A stretch of DNA of 64,000 bases from Saccharicrinis sp050589685 (lineage in GTDB: Bacteria > Bacteroidota > Bacteroidia > Bacteroidales > Marinilabiliaceae): positions 1 through 64,000 of the forward strand of contig NZ_JBNGOS010000037.1 in NCBI RefSeq assembly GCF_050589685.1, written 5' to 3'. Position 1 is the stretch's first letter. Each line of letters begins with the position of its first letter. Shown here one piece after another: positions 47,371-56,217 of this stretch. Both the position numbers and the translations under genes were made by a program. The notes under the pieces are model-generated. The model had not been told where the DNA came from, did no database searches, and was given only the letters and a program-made list of their open reading frames with translations.

Positions 47371-48759
47371 TTACTTTTCCACATTCGCATACTGATCAAT
47401 AATTACGCTAACCGTTGCATCACCGGTTACATTAACCGTTGTCCTTACCATATCCAGAATACGATCAACAGGTAAAATAATGGCTATCCATGCCGGATTT
47501 AATCCCACCGACTGCAACACGACCATTAACATTACGATACCTGCACTAGGAATAGCTGCAGAGCCGATACTGGCTAAAGTGGCCGTTAAAACAACCGTTA
47601 TCTGCTGCCCCAACGTAAGGTTGATCATATGCATCTGGGCCAGAAACAATACCGCCACAGCCTGGTACAAACTGGTTCCGTCCATATTCACCGTTGCACC
47701 TATTGGCAACACAAAACCGGCCGTTTTTTTGTCTACCTTCAAATTCTCCTCCACACACTCAAATGTAACAGGCAAGGTTGCCGCGCTTGAGCTGGTAGAG
47801 AATGCCAATGCTTGAGCCGGGCTGATCCCTCGAATAAACTCAAAGAACTTTCGTTTGGGCACAAGCAGCTTTAGAACACCAGGGTATATTGCAAAAGCCA
47901 TTAAAATCAATCCCAATAGCACCGTTGCCGAATACCAGCCCAAACCTTTAAAAACCTCGATTATTTTAGCTGGGTTATCGCCTGCAATATCATTCACTAC
48001 CCCCGCCATTAAGGCAAATACAAAAAAAGGAGCACCTTTCATGATGATATCTACCATCCTGATAAAAACCTCGGAAGCACCATCAAAAAACTGAATCAAT
48101 ACTTTTGATTTCTCCGATGGGATATAAAGTAGCGTGATACCAAAAAAGATGGCGAAAAAGATAATTTGCAACATGGAACCATTGCCTGCTATCGCATTAA
48201 AAACATTCTCCGGAACCAGGTCAACAAGTGGTTGCAGAGGCCCCTGCTTTCCTTTAGGTTTGTATTTGGCTACTACTTCATTATCGGTTGCCACCCTTAA
48301 CAAAGCCGATTTTGCTTTGACAATCTCCCGGTTTTCGGGCAAATCCAAATAACGTTTCCCATCTTTAATATCTATCTTATTCTGATCGGCCCACAATTCG
48401 TAACTTATTCGGTTTTCCAATCTTACCTCGTCAGATAATATCTTTCCCGGGGTAAAGGTATTTACCAACACCAAACCCAACGAGACTGCAGTAATCGTGG
48501 TCACCAAATATAAACCAAGCGTCCTCGCCCCTAATTTTCCCAGATCTTTGGGGTCACCCAAACTTACAATACCACTGATAATAGAAAACAGGATCAGGGG
48601 AATGGCAATCAGCTTAAGCAGGTTGAGAAAGATTTTACCGAATGGGTCAATCCAGTCGCCGGTAAAATCCTGCCATCCCAGGTAACCTGACAAAACGGCC
48701 CATATGGCTCCTAAAACGATGCCTATGATGATTTGTAAATAAAGAGGGAAGTTTTTCAT
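47371..48759 (-). CDS. Dicarboxylate/amino acid:cation symporter (DAACS family)
   Basis: 462 residues, GltP/DctA fold. The re-entrant-loop serine motif is AFSTSSSAATLP, followed by NMDGTSLYQAVAVLFLAQ and the second hairpin SIGSAAIPSAGIVMLM. Imports glutamate, aspartate or C4-dicarboxylates with Na+ or H+. An unusual extramembrane insertion lies between segments 3 and 5 (about 115-175, charged). It stands alone. Confidence 0.95.
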   Translation of the reverse strand: MKNFPLYLQIIIGIVLGAIWAVLSGYLGWQDFTGDWIDPFGKIFLNLLKLIAIPLILFSIISGIVSLGDPKDLGKLGARTLGLYLVTTITAVSLGLVLVNTFTPGKILSDEVRLENRISYELWADQNKIDIKDGKRYLDLPENREIVKAKSALLRVATDNEVVAKYKPKGKQGPLQPLVDLVPENVFNAIAGNGSMLQIIFFAIFFGITLLYIPSEKSKVLIQFFDGASEVFIRMVDIIMKGAPFFVFALMAGVVNDIAGDNPAKIIEVFKGLGWYSATVLLGLILMAFAIYPGVLKLLVPKRKFFEFIRGISPAQALAFSTSSSAATLPVTFECVEENLKVDKKTAGFVLPIGATVNMDGTSLYQAVAVLFLAQMHMINLTLGQQITVVLTATLASIGSAAIPSAGIVMLMVVLQSVGLNPAWIAIILPVDRILDMVRTTVNVTGDATVSVIIDQYANVEK

Positions 48760-48842
48760 ATTGTTGCATAAAGATTAAAGACAAAAGGGTTAAGACCTGA
48801 ACGGTAACTTTATAAACTTTTGCCTTTACGTACTTTGTTAAC

Positions 48843-49919
48843 TTAACGGTACATCTTATTCAGGTAAATCATATCCACCATTACCATAGCAGCCATCGCT
48901 TCCACAATAGGCACTGCGCGAGGCAGAACACATGGGTCGTGGCGTCCTTTGACGGTTGTGGCGACTTCTTCACCGTGTTTATTTACCGTATTTTGTTCTT
49001 TAAGAATAGTTGCAATGGGTTTAAAGGCTACATTCATATAAACATCTTCACCATTTGTAATTCCTCCCTGCACACCCCCGGAACGGTTTGTTTTAGTACG
49101 TACCCGATCTCCGTCCATATAGAATTCATCGTTATGGGCCGTTCCTTTCATCTCACTGGCCTTAAAGCCCATACCATACTCAAAACCTTTAACTGCATTG
49201 ATTCCCAACATGGCTTTTCCCATTTCCGCATGGAACTTATCGAACACCGGCTCCCCTAATCCAACGGGAGCATTCTTCACCACACAGGTGATCACCCCTC
49301 CCACAGAATCCTTATCCTGGCGAACCTGGTCGATATATGCAATCATCTTCCCGGCCACCTCATCATCCGGACAACGTACAATATTTTCCTCGGCTTTTGC
49401 CAGATCCATTTCGGCATAGGACTTTTCCAGTTTGATTGTGCCGACCTGTGAGGTATATGCATTTATCTGAACACCATACTTTTTTAGAATCAGCTTAGCA
49501 ATGGCTCCTGCCACCACTCTGGCAATGGTTTCGCGGGCCGATGAACGCCCTCCTCCCCTATGATCGCGGATGCCATATTTCTGTTGGTACGTATAATCGG
49601 CATGGGAAGGACGGTACACATCTTTTATATTTCCGTAATCCTTTGAGCGCTGATCGGCATTCCAAATTAAAAAACCAATCGGGGTTCCGGTTGCTTTTCC
49701 GTCCAAAACACCGGATAAAATCTCTACCTTATCTTTCTCGTCGCGGGGTGTTGTGATGGCACTCTGTCCCGGTCGACGGCGGTTTAGCTCACTCTGGATA
49801 AAATCCAAATCAATATCTATACCGGGCATAACACCTTCGATTACACCACCTACCGCTTTACCATGCGACTCCCCAAAGGAAGTCAGTTTATAAAAGTTAC
49901 CAAATGAATTTCCGGCCAT
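48843..49919 (-). CDS. aroC: Chorismate synthase
   Basis: 358 residues. Family signatures GESHGKAVGGVIEGVMPG near the start, RHD/DHRGGGRSSARETIARVVAGA in the middle and RSGGVQGGITNG. Uses reduced FMN to convert EPSP to chorismate, the last shikimate step. Monocistronic here; preceded by the leader repeat at 49933. Confidence 0.98.
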   Translation of the reverse strand: MAGNSFGNFYKLTSFGESHGKAVGGVIEGVMPGIDIDLDFIQSELNRRRPGQSAITTPRDEKDKVEILSGVLDGKATGTPIGFLIWNADQRSKDYGNIKDVYRPSHADYTYQQKYGIRDHRGGGRSSARETIARVVAGAIAKLILKKYGVQINAYTSQVGTIKLEKSYAEMDLAKAEENIVRCPDDEVAGKMIAYIDQVRQDKDSVGGVITCVVKNAPVGLGEPVFDKFHAEMGKAMLGINAVKGFEYGMGFKASEMKGTAHNDEFYMDGDRVRTKTNRSGGVQGGITNGEDVYMNVAFKPIATILKEQNTVNKHGEEVATTVKGRHDPCVLPRAVPIVEAMAAMVMVDMIYLNKMYR

Positions 49920-49932
49920 ATTTTAAATAGAT

Positions 49933-49973
49933 TAATAGATTTTTAGATAAGTGATAACAGACCAAAATGTATT
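49933..49973 (-). repeat. Short leader repeat upstream of aroC
   Basis: Shares TAATAGATTTTTAGAT and most of the following 24 bp with 23588-23627, at the same distance and strand relative to a start codon. Confidence 0.5.
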
Positions 49974-50158
49974 ATTTAAAGCCCGTAAAAAAATATCTGA
50001 CTGTCTATAGAATTTGATTTAAGTCACAAAAATAGAAAATTGATTGGCTTAACGATAAGGAATCACGCAAAGTTCGCCAAGTTTTTCCAAAAGAACATCC
50101 ATTACGTACCGGTTTGTTTTATGTCGACAGGATTTGCAAGAATTTCTTTGGGCTGGAT

Positions 50159-50356
50159 TTAACCCGCAATATGCATTAGAAATTCTATTACACATTGAAA
50201 TTACTTTAAAACAAGACACTTCGTTGCATCGCTTCAACTCAACAGAACGATGCTCCCGAAAGTAATCGGGACAAGTGATGCCTCGTTTCGGTAATGCCTT
50301 GTTTTATTGTACTTGCAATGCTCATGACGAACCTCCATTACATAATCCGGGTTTAA
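50159..50356 (-). repeat. MITE-like repeat, copy D (198 bp)
   Basis: Close to copy B (same length and inner TCCCGA/TCGGGA hairpin) but with two unpaired positions in the main stem (GCATTACC against AGCGATGC). Ends TTAACCCGC and CCGGGTTTAA flanked by TA. Intergenic. Confidence 0.9.
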
Positions 50357-50479
50357 GGGATAAAACCGGGGCATGTACACCTTGTTTATCATGTCCAATA
50401 CAAAACATAGATTCCTTATTCAGCAGGAATAACAAGATCGAAAAAACATGACCATCCTGTGAATCCATTCTAAAAGAGA

Positions 50480-50509
50480 AAAGCCCATTTTCCGCTGAAA
50501 ATGGGCTTT
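50480..50509 (-). terminator. Terminator of the FKBP gene
   Basis: AAAGCCCATTTTC (50480-50492) pairs perfectly with GAAAATGGGCTTT (50497-50509) around a CGCT loop; the minus-strand side continues TCTCTTTT. It lies 50 bp beyond the stop at 50560. Confidence 0.8.
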
Positions 50510-50559
50510 CTGAGACTATGGTGTCTCTTATCTCTTATCTAATGTATAAGCATCTAACA

Positions 50560-51147
50560 TTAAGAACATCCGCAACCACCTGAACCTGATCCGTCAGAGC
50601 CACAAGATCCGCTATCGCATCCGGCCTGTTCTCCTTCTCCACATCCGCAACCTGAACCACAGCCACCACCTACAGCAGCCATCATTTCTTCATCGCTAGC
50701 TTCGCGTACTTCCTTAACCGCACCCGAAAAATAAAGATCGTCACCGGCCAATGGGTGGTTGAAATCCATTTTTACCGTTTCGTCTGTAACATCCAGCACA
50801 ATGCCGTTTAAACGGTTACCCTGAGCGTCTTGCATAGGTACCATGTTACCTACTTTAATCATCTCCTCGTCCATTTTTCCGTCCACCTCGAAAATATTTT
50901 TTGGAATATCTACTTTGGCTTCTTCGTTTACCTGACCATAAGCTTCATCGGCAGTTAGTTTAAAGCTAAAGGCGTCGCCAGCTTTTAAGCCATCCAACTT
51001 TTCTTCAAACATCTGCAGCATACGTCCTGTTCCGTAGATAAACTCTAATGGCTTATCCTCTGCGGTTTCCTCTACAATCTCTCCTTCAAAACCTTGTAAT
51101 CTTAGCACGTAAGACAATGTTACGAACTTGTTTCTAGTAATCTCCAT
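50560..51147 (-). CDS. SlyD-like FKBP peptidyl-prolyl isomerase with Cys/Gly tail
   Basis: 195 residues. FKBP core with inserted-in-flap domain (about 1-150; FIYGTGRMLQMFEEKLDGLKAGD, DEAYGQ, MDFNHPLAGDDLYF) as in SlyD. The last 35 residues are nearly all Gly, Cys and Ser (GCGSGCGCGEGE, then further CxC and CxxC pairs), a likely metal-binding tail like that of SlyD, which delivers nickel to hydrogenase, but poorer in His. Cytosolic chaperone. Which metal is bound, if any, is unknown. Confidence 0.93.
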   Translation of the reverse strand: MEITRNKFVTLSYVLRLQGFEGEIVEETAEDKPLEFIYGTGRMLQMFEEKLDGLKAGDAFSFKLTADEAYGQVNEEAKVDIPKNIFEVDGKMDEEMIKVGNMVPMQDAQGNRLNGIVLDVTDETVKMDFNHPLAGDDLYFSGAVKEVREASDEEMMAAVGGGCGSGCGCGEGEQAGCDSGSCGSDGSGSGGCGCS

Positions 51148-51279
51148 ATGTATAAACTTTTAATTTTTTCCATTCAAATTATAATGCAAAGAAAGCGAGT
51201 TTTTTAGAAAATACAAAAAGCATCCATAAAAACAGACCTCCATATCTGATTTTTTACCCCGAGTAAATAAGTATGGAAT

Positions 51280-53229
51280 CTAATTCTCCCATGATTTTAA
51301 GAATCCATATTTACCTGAATATTTCATCATTTGACTTGCATAAGCCGTGTCATAACTTACTTCAACATCTACAATCTTATCCTCTACCTTAAGCAAAGTT
51401 AATTTAGGGTTTAAAAATCCGGTAAAAGGAGGAACACCTAACTTTTTAAATCGTTCCAGCACTTCCTGGTGGAGTTCCTGGTTTATTTTAACACCGTAAG
51501 TCTCCACAATGTTTTGTGCTGCTTCAAAATCCCCTTCCGATTTTATGCGCTGAATTTCCTTCAACAACTCCCCAAACAGTATCCTCAGCTTCTTATAGTC
51601 ATTAATTTTAAAGTAAGTCTTGCCGTTCTCCACCACCTTTTCAATCACTTCCCCTTTGCCCTTCTCAAACACCCAGGATGCAATGAGCTGGCGATTTCGC
51701 ATATGCGCCTGTTGCACATCTTCTCCCAATTTTATCCGGGTAACCTGAGTTAAAAGACCGTTTCGGATATATGCGTTGTAATGTGATCGGGCAGCATCCA
51801 AATTTGGCAACAACCCTAAGGTTACCATTTTAGGATCAAATATAAAATACAAACCGCACAAATCGGCTCTTGCCTCTTCAATAACCGAGCCATAATTTTT
51901 AAGCGACTCGGATGTCACCCCTGGCAACATTTTTCCCGACCCATGGCCAATACACTCGTGCAAATGGGTATGCAAATTATCGGCTGTTGCCCCATATTTC
52001 TTTTCCTGCTCTACTTCTTGGGTGGTCAATGCAAACTCTTCCGTAAATCCGGAAGTTAACGAGGCTTTGTGATGTGCATTTGATATATTGGTAAGGGTGA
52101 CGGACTTTGACCCATATTCTTCGCGAATCCACTCCGCATTGGGCAGGTTTATTCCTAACGGACTAGCCGGATAACAGTCTCCGCCCAACATAACAGCACT
52201 AATTGCTTTTAATGATATACCTTTGATCCCATCTTTTTTAAAGCGTTTTTCGGTTGGCGAATTGCTTTCGAACCATTGCGCATTTTTGGCAATCGTTTCC
52301 GCCTTGCGTGTCTCTTCCTCATCCACCAGTTGCACAACACCTTCCCAGGTAGCTTTCATTCCCATTGGGTCACCATAAGTTTCTATAAAACCGTTGATAA
52401 AATCCACATCCCCACTCAAAGTCTCCACCCACTTAATCGAAAACTTATCAAACCATTCCAGATCGCCACTTTTATAATAATCCATCAACAATTGAATTAC
52501 CGATGCTTGCCTATCGTTTTCCGTAAAGTTCAACGCTTTGTTCAGGTTTAAACAAATATGCTCCAGGGCTGCACTATATTTACCGCCTATTTGGTACACC
52601 TGTTCGCCGACCTTACCGTTTATTTTCACCAGTTTGGTATTTAAACCAAATGACAGCTTTTTATTAATTGCGTTCTCCTTTTGCCTGCGATAATAATCTT
52701 CCGCTTCCGCTTGCGAAACATCCTCATAAAAGTTATTGGCCGAAGTTTCTATTAAATCCTCTTCGGAACTTGTATTTACCCTTTTCGCTAAAAAATCCTT
52801 ATCGAAAATCAGTTTTTCGATCATGGACAAAATGTCGGGTTTGAGATGGCGCTCCGTTATTTTTCCAATCCCAGGCCTTAATTCACTAAGCCATGATGCA
52901 AAAGCTTCCTTTGAAAATTCAGGGACAAATTTGTCGGTACTGTAATGATGATGCGGCCCACTGGCAAACCAAACTTTTTTCAGGTATACTATAAAATGCT
53001 CCCAATCCTCGCCTTCGTTGCCCTTGCCCTTTAAATAAATAGCTTCCAGCACATCTCGCAACAACAGATTGTACTTCCCATGCTGATCCCACAAGATATC
53101 CCTACCCGCCAAAGTGGCTTCCGACAAATAGTAAATCAGCAATTTCTTGTTCAGGCTAAGTTTATCGAAACCAGGAATCTCGAAACGCAATATTTTTATA
53201 TCATCAAACTTTTCTGCAAATACTTCCAT
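51280..53229 (-). CDS. M49-family peptidase (dipeptidyl peptidase III type)
   Basis: 649 residues, no signal peptide. Zinc motif HECIGH (424-429) and second motif EEARAD (451-456) are the M49 signatures; the Cys within the first motif is known from the Bacteroides DPP III. Removes dipeptides from the N-terminus of short peptides, probably in the cytosol. Slightly shorter than typical DPP III. Confidence 0.93.
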   Translation of the reverse strand: MEVFAEKFDDIKILRFEIPGFDKLSLNKKLLIYYLSEATLAGRDILWDQHGKYNLLLRDVLEAIYLKGKGNEGEDWEHFIVYLKKVWFASGPHHHYSTDKFVPEFSKEAFASWLSELRPGIGKITERHLKPDILSMIEKLIFDKDFLAKRVNTSSEEDLIETSANNFYEDVSQAEAEDYYRRQKENAINKKLSFGLNTKLVKINGKVGEQVYQIGGKYSAALEHICLNLNKALNFTENDRQASVIQLLMDYYKSGDLEWFDKFSIKWVETLSGDVDFINGFIETYGDPMGMKATWEGVVQLVDEEETRKAETIAKNAQWFESNSPTEKRFKKDGIKGISLKAISAVMLGGDCYPASPLGINLPNAEWIREEYGSKSVTLTNISNAHHKASLTSGFTEEFALTTQEVEQEKKYGATADNLHTHLHECIGHGSGKMLPGVTSESLKNYGSVIEEARADLCGLYFIFDPKMVTLGLLPNLDAARSHYNAYIRNGLLTQVTRIKLGEDVQQAHMRNRQLIASWVFEKGKGEVIEKVVENGKTYFKINDYKKLRILFGELLKEIQRIKSEGDFEAAQNIVETYGVKINQELHQEVLERFKKLGVPPFTGFLNPKLTLLKVEDKIVDVEVSYDTAYASQMMKYSGKYGFLKSWEN

Positions 53230-53347
53230 GTTTATATCTTAATTATAGTGGAGATATGGCTTTTAAACATCGCCAATAAAACTCAATCTAAACTACCTCA
53301 AGCTTAAAGCGTTGCACTGTGCTCTGTTCTTCAAGCCATCTGATCAG

Positions 53348-54592
53348 TTATTCCTCCGCTTTCGGGTTTCGTACGTCAACATCTTTGTAAAACACCCATT
53401 TCCCTTTATCAAAAACATAGGCATCGTAAGAAAAATCGGGTCCATAAAATCTTTTGTTATCGCCGTAAATCGGGCTTGGTGGAGCCAGGTGGTCCATGAC
53501 AATCCTTTTCTCCTCTTTGTCGTATCGTAACAGCATGTTGCTTGCCGTATTATATTCAAAAACCAATCTTTTCAGCACATACCTGTCTTTTTGAAAAACG
53601 GAATGACCAAATCGTACCTGACCATTGCCAACCACTTGCATTGTTTCAATTACTTTTTTCTTGGTCATCTCATTATTTGGCTTGTAACCTAACAACACAT
53701 AATACTCTCTCCTTTTATTATCTTTTACCCTAATCAATTCGTAATAAATAGCCCCGTACCATTTTTTAGGGCTAAGTGAAGAACGTTCGGGTGATCGAAT
53801 ATCATTGGTATTATCCTGCAATGAAGATACTTTGATCCCATTATCGGTTTTAACAATCACAGCGCCGTAAAAGTTGTTAGACGCATTGGGTAGCGGTAGG
53901 TTCCAGGTACATACCTTCACACTTGCGTCTTCCGAGATCAAGCTCGAAATCCGTTTTAAGCCCTTGAAGTCATTGGCAAAATATTCGGGATTGCTCCAAA
54001 GTATATTCATCCTATCCACAATTTCTTCATTCAGGGCCAAACGCTCCCGGGTTGTATTGAGTTTTAAAATTTCTTCGAATATACACAAGGTTGCCACATC
54101 CCTGAATTCCATAAATGTTTTACCGTTTGTTACAAACGAGAATGTTAAGGGATAAAAAGTCATTCCCTTTTCTACTAACCTGGACAGGCTTAACTTTAGT
54201 TCCCCATTACCTTTTTTTGCGTTAAGGACGATCTCATCGTGATAACCATGTATCACTTTTTTATGCCCTGTTTCACCATGCAACACAAACCAATCAATAC
54301 GGTATATCATCCCTTCCACATAGGTATTGAAATAAAGTATCTCATATTTTGAATCGCTGGATTTCGTATACTTGATGTAAGATGAGTCGTTTATATCGAT
54401 AGATGAAGAATAATAAGTCAGAAAATCCTTAAACTCTTTTGCAAACTCTGCCAACTGATATTTTTTTTCGTTAATATCTGTTTTGTCCGAGATAGATTTA
54501 GCCCGCTCATTATATGGTTGAAAGCTTTTCTGCCCATAAGTATTAGACGAAAAGAGAAACAACAAAAAAAACACCCCTCTAAATATGTACAT
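53348..54592 (-). CDS. Secreted protein of unknown function
   Basis: 414 residues with a signal peptide (GVFFLLFLFSSNTYGQ). The mature part is mixed alpha/beta without cysteine pattern or known motif; blocks such as KKWYGAIYYELIRVKDNKRREYYVLLGYKPNN and DHLAPPSPIYGDNKRFYGPDFSYDAY look like conserved segments of a Bacteroidota-only family. No function assigned. Upstream of the M49 gene on the same strand, 118 bp apart. Confidence 0.8.
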   Translation of the reverse strand: MYIFRGVFFLLFLFSSNTYGQKSFQPYNERAKSISDKTDINEKKYQLAEFAKEFKDFLTYYSSSIDINDSSYIKYTKSSDSKYEILYFNTYVEGMIYRIDWFVLHGETGHKKVIHGYHDEIVLNAKKGNGELKLSLSRLVEKGMTFYPLTFSFVTNGKTFMEFRDVATLCIFEEILKLNTTRERLALNEEIVDRMNILWSNPEYFANDFKGLKRISSLISEDASVKVCTWNLPLPNASNNFYGAVIVKTDNGIKVSSLQDNTNDIRSPERSSLSPKKWYGAIYYELIRVKDNKRREYYVLLGYKPNNEMTKKKVIETMQVVGNGQVRFGHSVFQKDRYVLKRLVFEYNTASNMLLRYDKEEKRIVMDHLAPPSPIYGDNKRFYGPDFSYDAYVFDKGKWVFYKDVDVRNPKAEE

Positions 54593-54692
54593 TTATATAT
54601 ATTTTAATATTTTTGTCAGACAAACATGATCCGACATTTAGTCCGATCCAGAAAATTAGAATTAAACACAATTACAAATTCCGTTCGAAAAT

Positions 54693-54884
54693 ATGAAGAT
54701 TTGGGAAAAAATAAAAAAACAAAAACCGCACCGAATAATTTTGGGAGTGATGATCGGTGCAGCCCTAGGATATGCTTATTATTATTTTATAGGATGTAAC
54801 TCAGGTACGTGTGCCATCACCTCTAACCCTGTCAACAGTGTGTTATATGGCAGTTTTGCCGGATTGGTTATTAGTTTTCGGTAA
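54693..54884 (+). CDS. DUF6132-like small membrane protein
   Basis: 63 residues: basic start (WEKIKKQKPHR), one hydrophobic helix (IILGVMIGAALGYAYYYFIG), a GCNSGTCAITSNP segment with a CxxxxC pair, and a short second hydrophobic stretch. The pattern GC-x-SGTCxITSNP is typical of a small Bacteroidota family often found near thioredoxin or rhodanese genes. Inner-membrane, possibly redox-linked (inference). Confidence 0.85.
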   Translation: MKIWEKIKKQKPHRIILGVMIGAALGYAYYYFIGCNSGTCAITSNPVNSVLYGSFAGLVISFR

Positions 54885-54997
54885 TCAGACCAACCGGGAA
54901 CTGTTGTCCCGCTTACAATTAATTGTTTATAGTGGCGGGATGTCGCGCTGTTCCAACCGCCGGCCGTGAACTGCGGACTGAAGATTTCAAACCGGAA

Positions 54998-56029
54998 CTA
55001 TTCCCAATTAAGGATTACTTTGCCACTGTTCCCGGTTTCCATTATATCAAATCCTTTTTGAAAATCATCAACCTGATATCGATGGGAAATCATGGGTTCC
55101 AGATTTATACCTGAAAGTAACATTTGTTCCATTTGGTACCACGTTTCAAACATTTCCCTTCCATATATACCCTTCAACGTAAGTCCTTTAAAAATAACCT
55201 TGCTCCAATCGATTTGTGTATGTGAAGGTTGGATACCCAGTAATGATATTTTACCTGAATTATACATATTATCCAACATGGAGTTAAACGCAGTGGGATT
55301 ACCCGAACACTCCAAACCGATATCAAAACCTTTCATATTTAACTCCTTCACCACATCCTTTAGGTTTTCGTTGATGGGGTTTACCACACGGGTAGCCCCC
55401 ATTTTCCTTGCCAGTTCCGCCCTGTATGCGTTAGTTTCGGTAGCAACAACATATCTTGCACCCGCAAATTTAGCGATAGCCACGCACATGCTTCCAATCA
55501 ATCCACTACCTGTAACAATTACGTCCTCGCCAATAATGGGAAAACTCAGTGTGGTATGCGTTGCGTTCCCGAAAGGATCCATTATGGAAGCTATTTCATC
55601 GGATATTTTTGGGTGCACCTTCATTACGTTATAAGACGGAACCTTTACAAATTCGGCAAATGCCCCATCCGTGTTAACCCCAATTCCTATTGTGTTTTCG
55701 CATATATGCTGACGTCCTCTCCTGCAATTCCGACAATGCCCGCAAGCAATATGACCCTCTCCCGTAACCCGGTCACCTTCCTTAAACTCATTTACTTCTG
55801 ATCCTACTTTAGCGACGTACCCAACATATTCATGACCGATGGTCATGGGCGTATGGATGGTTCTTTGCGCCCATTCGTCCCAGAGGTAAATATGCAAATC
55901 CGTGCCGCAAATGGCCGATTTCACAACCTTAATCAGTACGTCGTTAACCCCAATTTCAGGAACATCAATTTCTTCCAGCCAAATACCTTTTTCAGGTTTT
56001 GCCTTAACAAGCGCCTTCATCTTTGCCAT
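54998..56029 (-). CDS. tdh: L-threonine 3-dehydrogenase
   Basis: 343 residues, zinc alcohol-dehydrogenase family. Catalytic zinc region ICGTDLHIYLWDEW and GHEYVGYV, structural-zinc cysteines in CGHCRNCRRGRQHIC, NAD site VTGSGLIGSM. CGTDLHIY and WDEWAQ are characteristic of Tdh. Oxidises threonine to 2-amino-3-ketobutyrate. The ketobutyrate ligase (kbl), often adjacent, is not in the window. Confidence 0.94.
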   Translation of the reverse strand: MAKMKALVKAKPEKGIWLEEIDVPEIGVNDVLIKVVKSAICGTDLHIYLWDEWAQRTIHTPMTIGHEYVGYVAKVGSEVNEFKEGDRVTGEGHIACGHCRNCRRGRQHICENTIGIGVNTDGAFAEFVKVPSYNVMKVHPKISDEIASIMDPFGNATHTTLSFPIIGEDVIVTGSGLIGSMCVAIAKFAGARYVVATETNAYRAELARKMGATRVVNPINENLKDVVKELNMKGFDIGLECSGNPTAFNSMLDNMYNSGKISLLGIQPSHTQIDWSKVIFKGLTLKGIYGREMFETWYQMEQMLLSGINLEPMISHRYQVDDFQKGFDIMETGNSGKVILNWE

Positions 56030-56217
56030 CGTATATTTGCTTTTGTAGTCAATAGTAATTTACAGCAGTAAAGGTGGGGATAAGATAGAGACTGTTCAAT
56101 GACAAATCTCAATGGAAAAACTTTTCTATCGTTTAACGTTGATGAATTGTGGCAGGTATTGAAAAAATACGATAACTACACAATTACCTTAAGCCTATAT
56201 GCTACCGCCATAAACTT

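Larger units (their letters stand above)
49920..50559. other. Region upstream of aroC holding repeat copy D
   Basis: 640 bp containing the leader repeat, MITE-like copy D and the FKBP terminator. A 62-codon frame at 50049-50237 runs into the repeat and is not considered a gene. Confidence 0.6.

Noticed and set aside
50049..50237. A 62-codon minus-strand ORF upstream of aroC.
   Set aside because: Its first part is repeat copy D sequence and the rest has no coding features.
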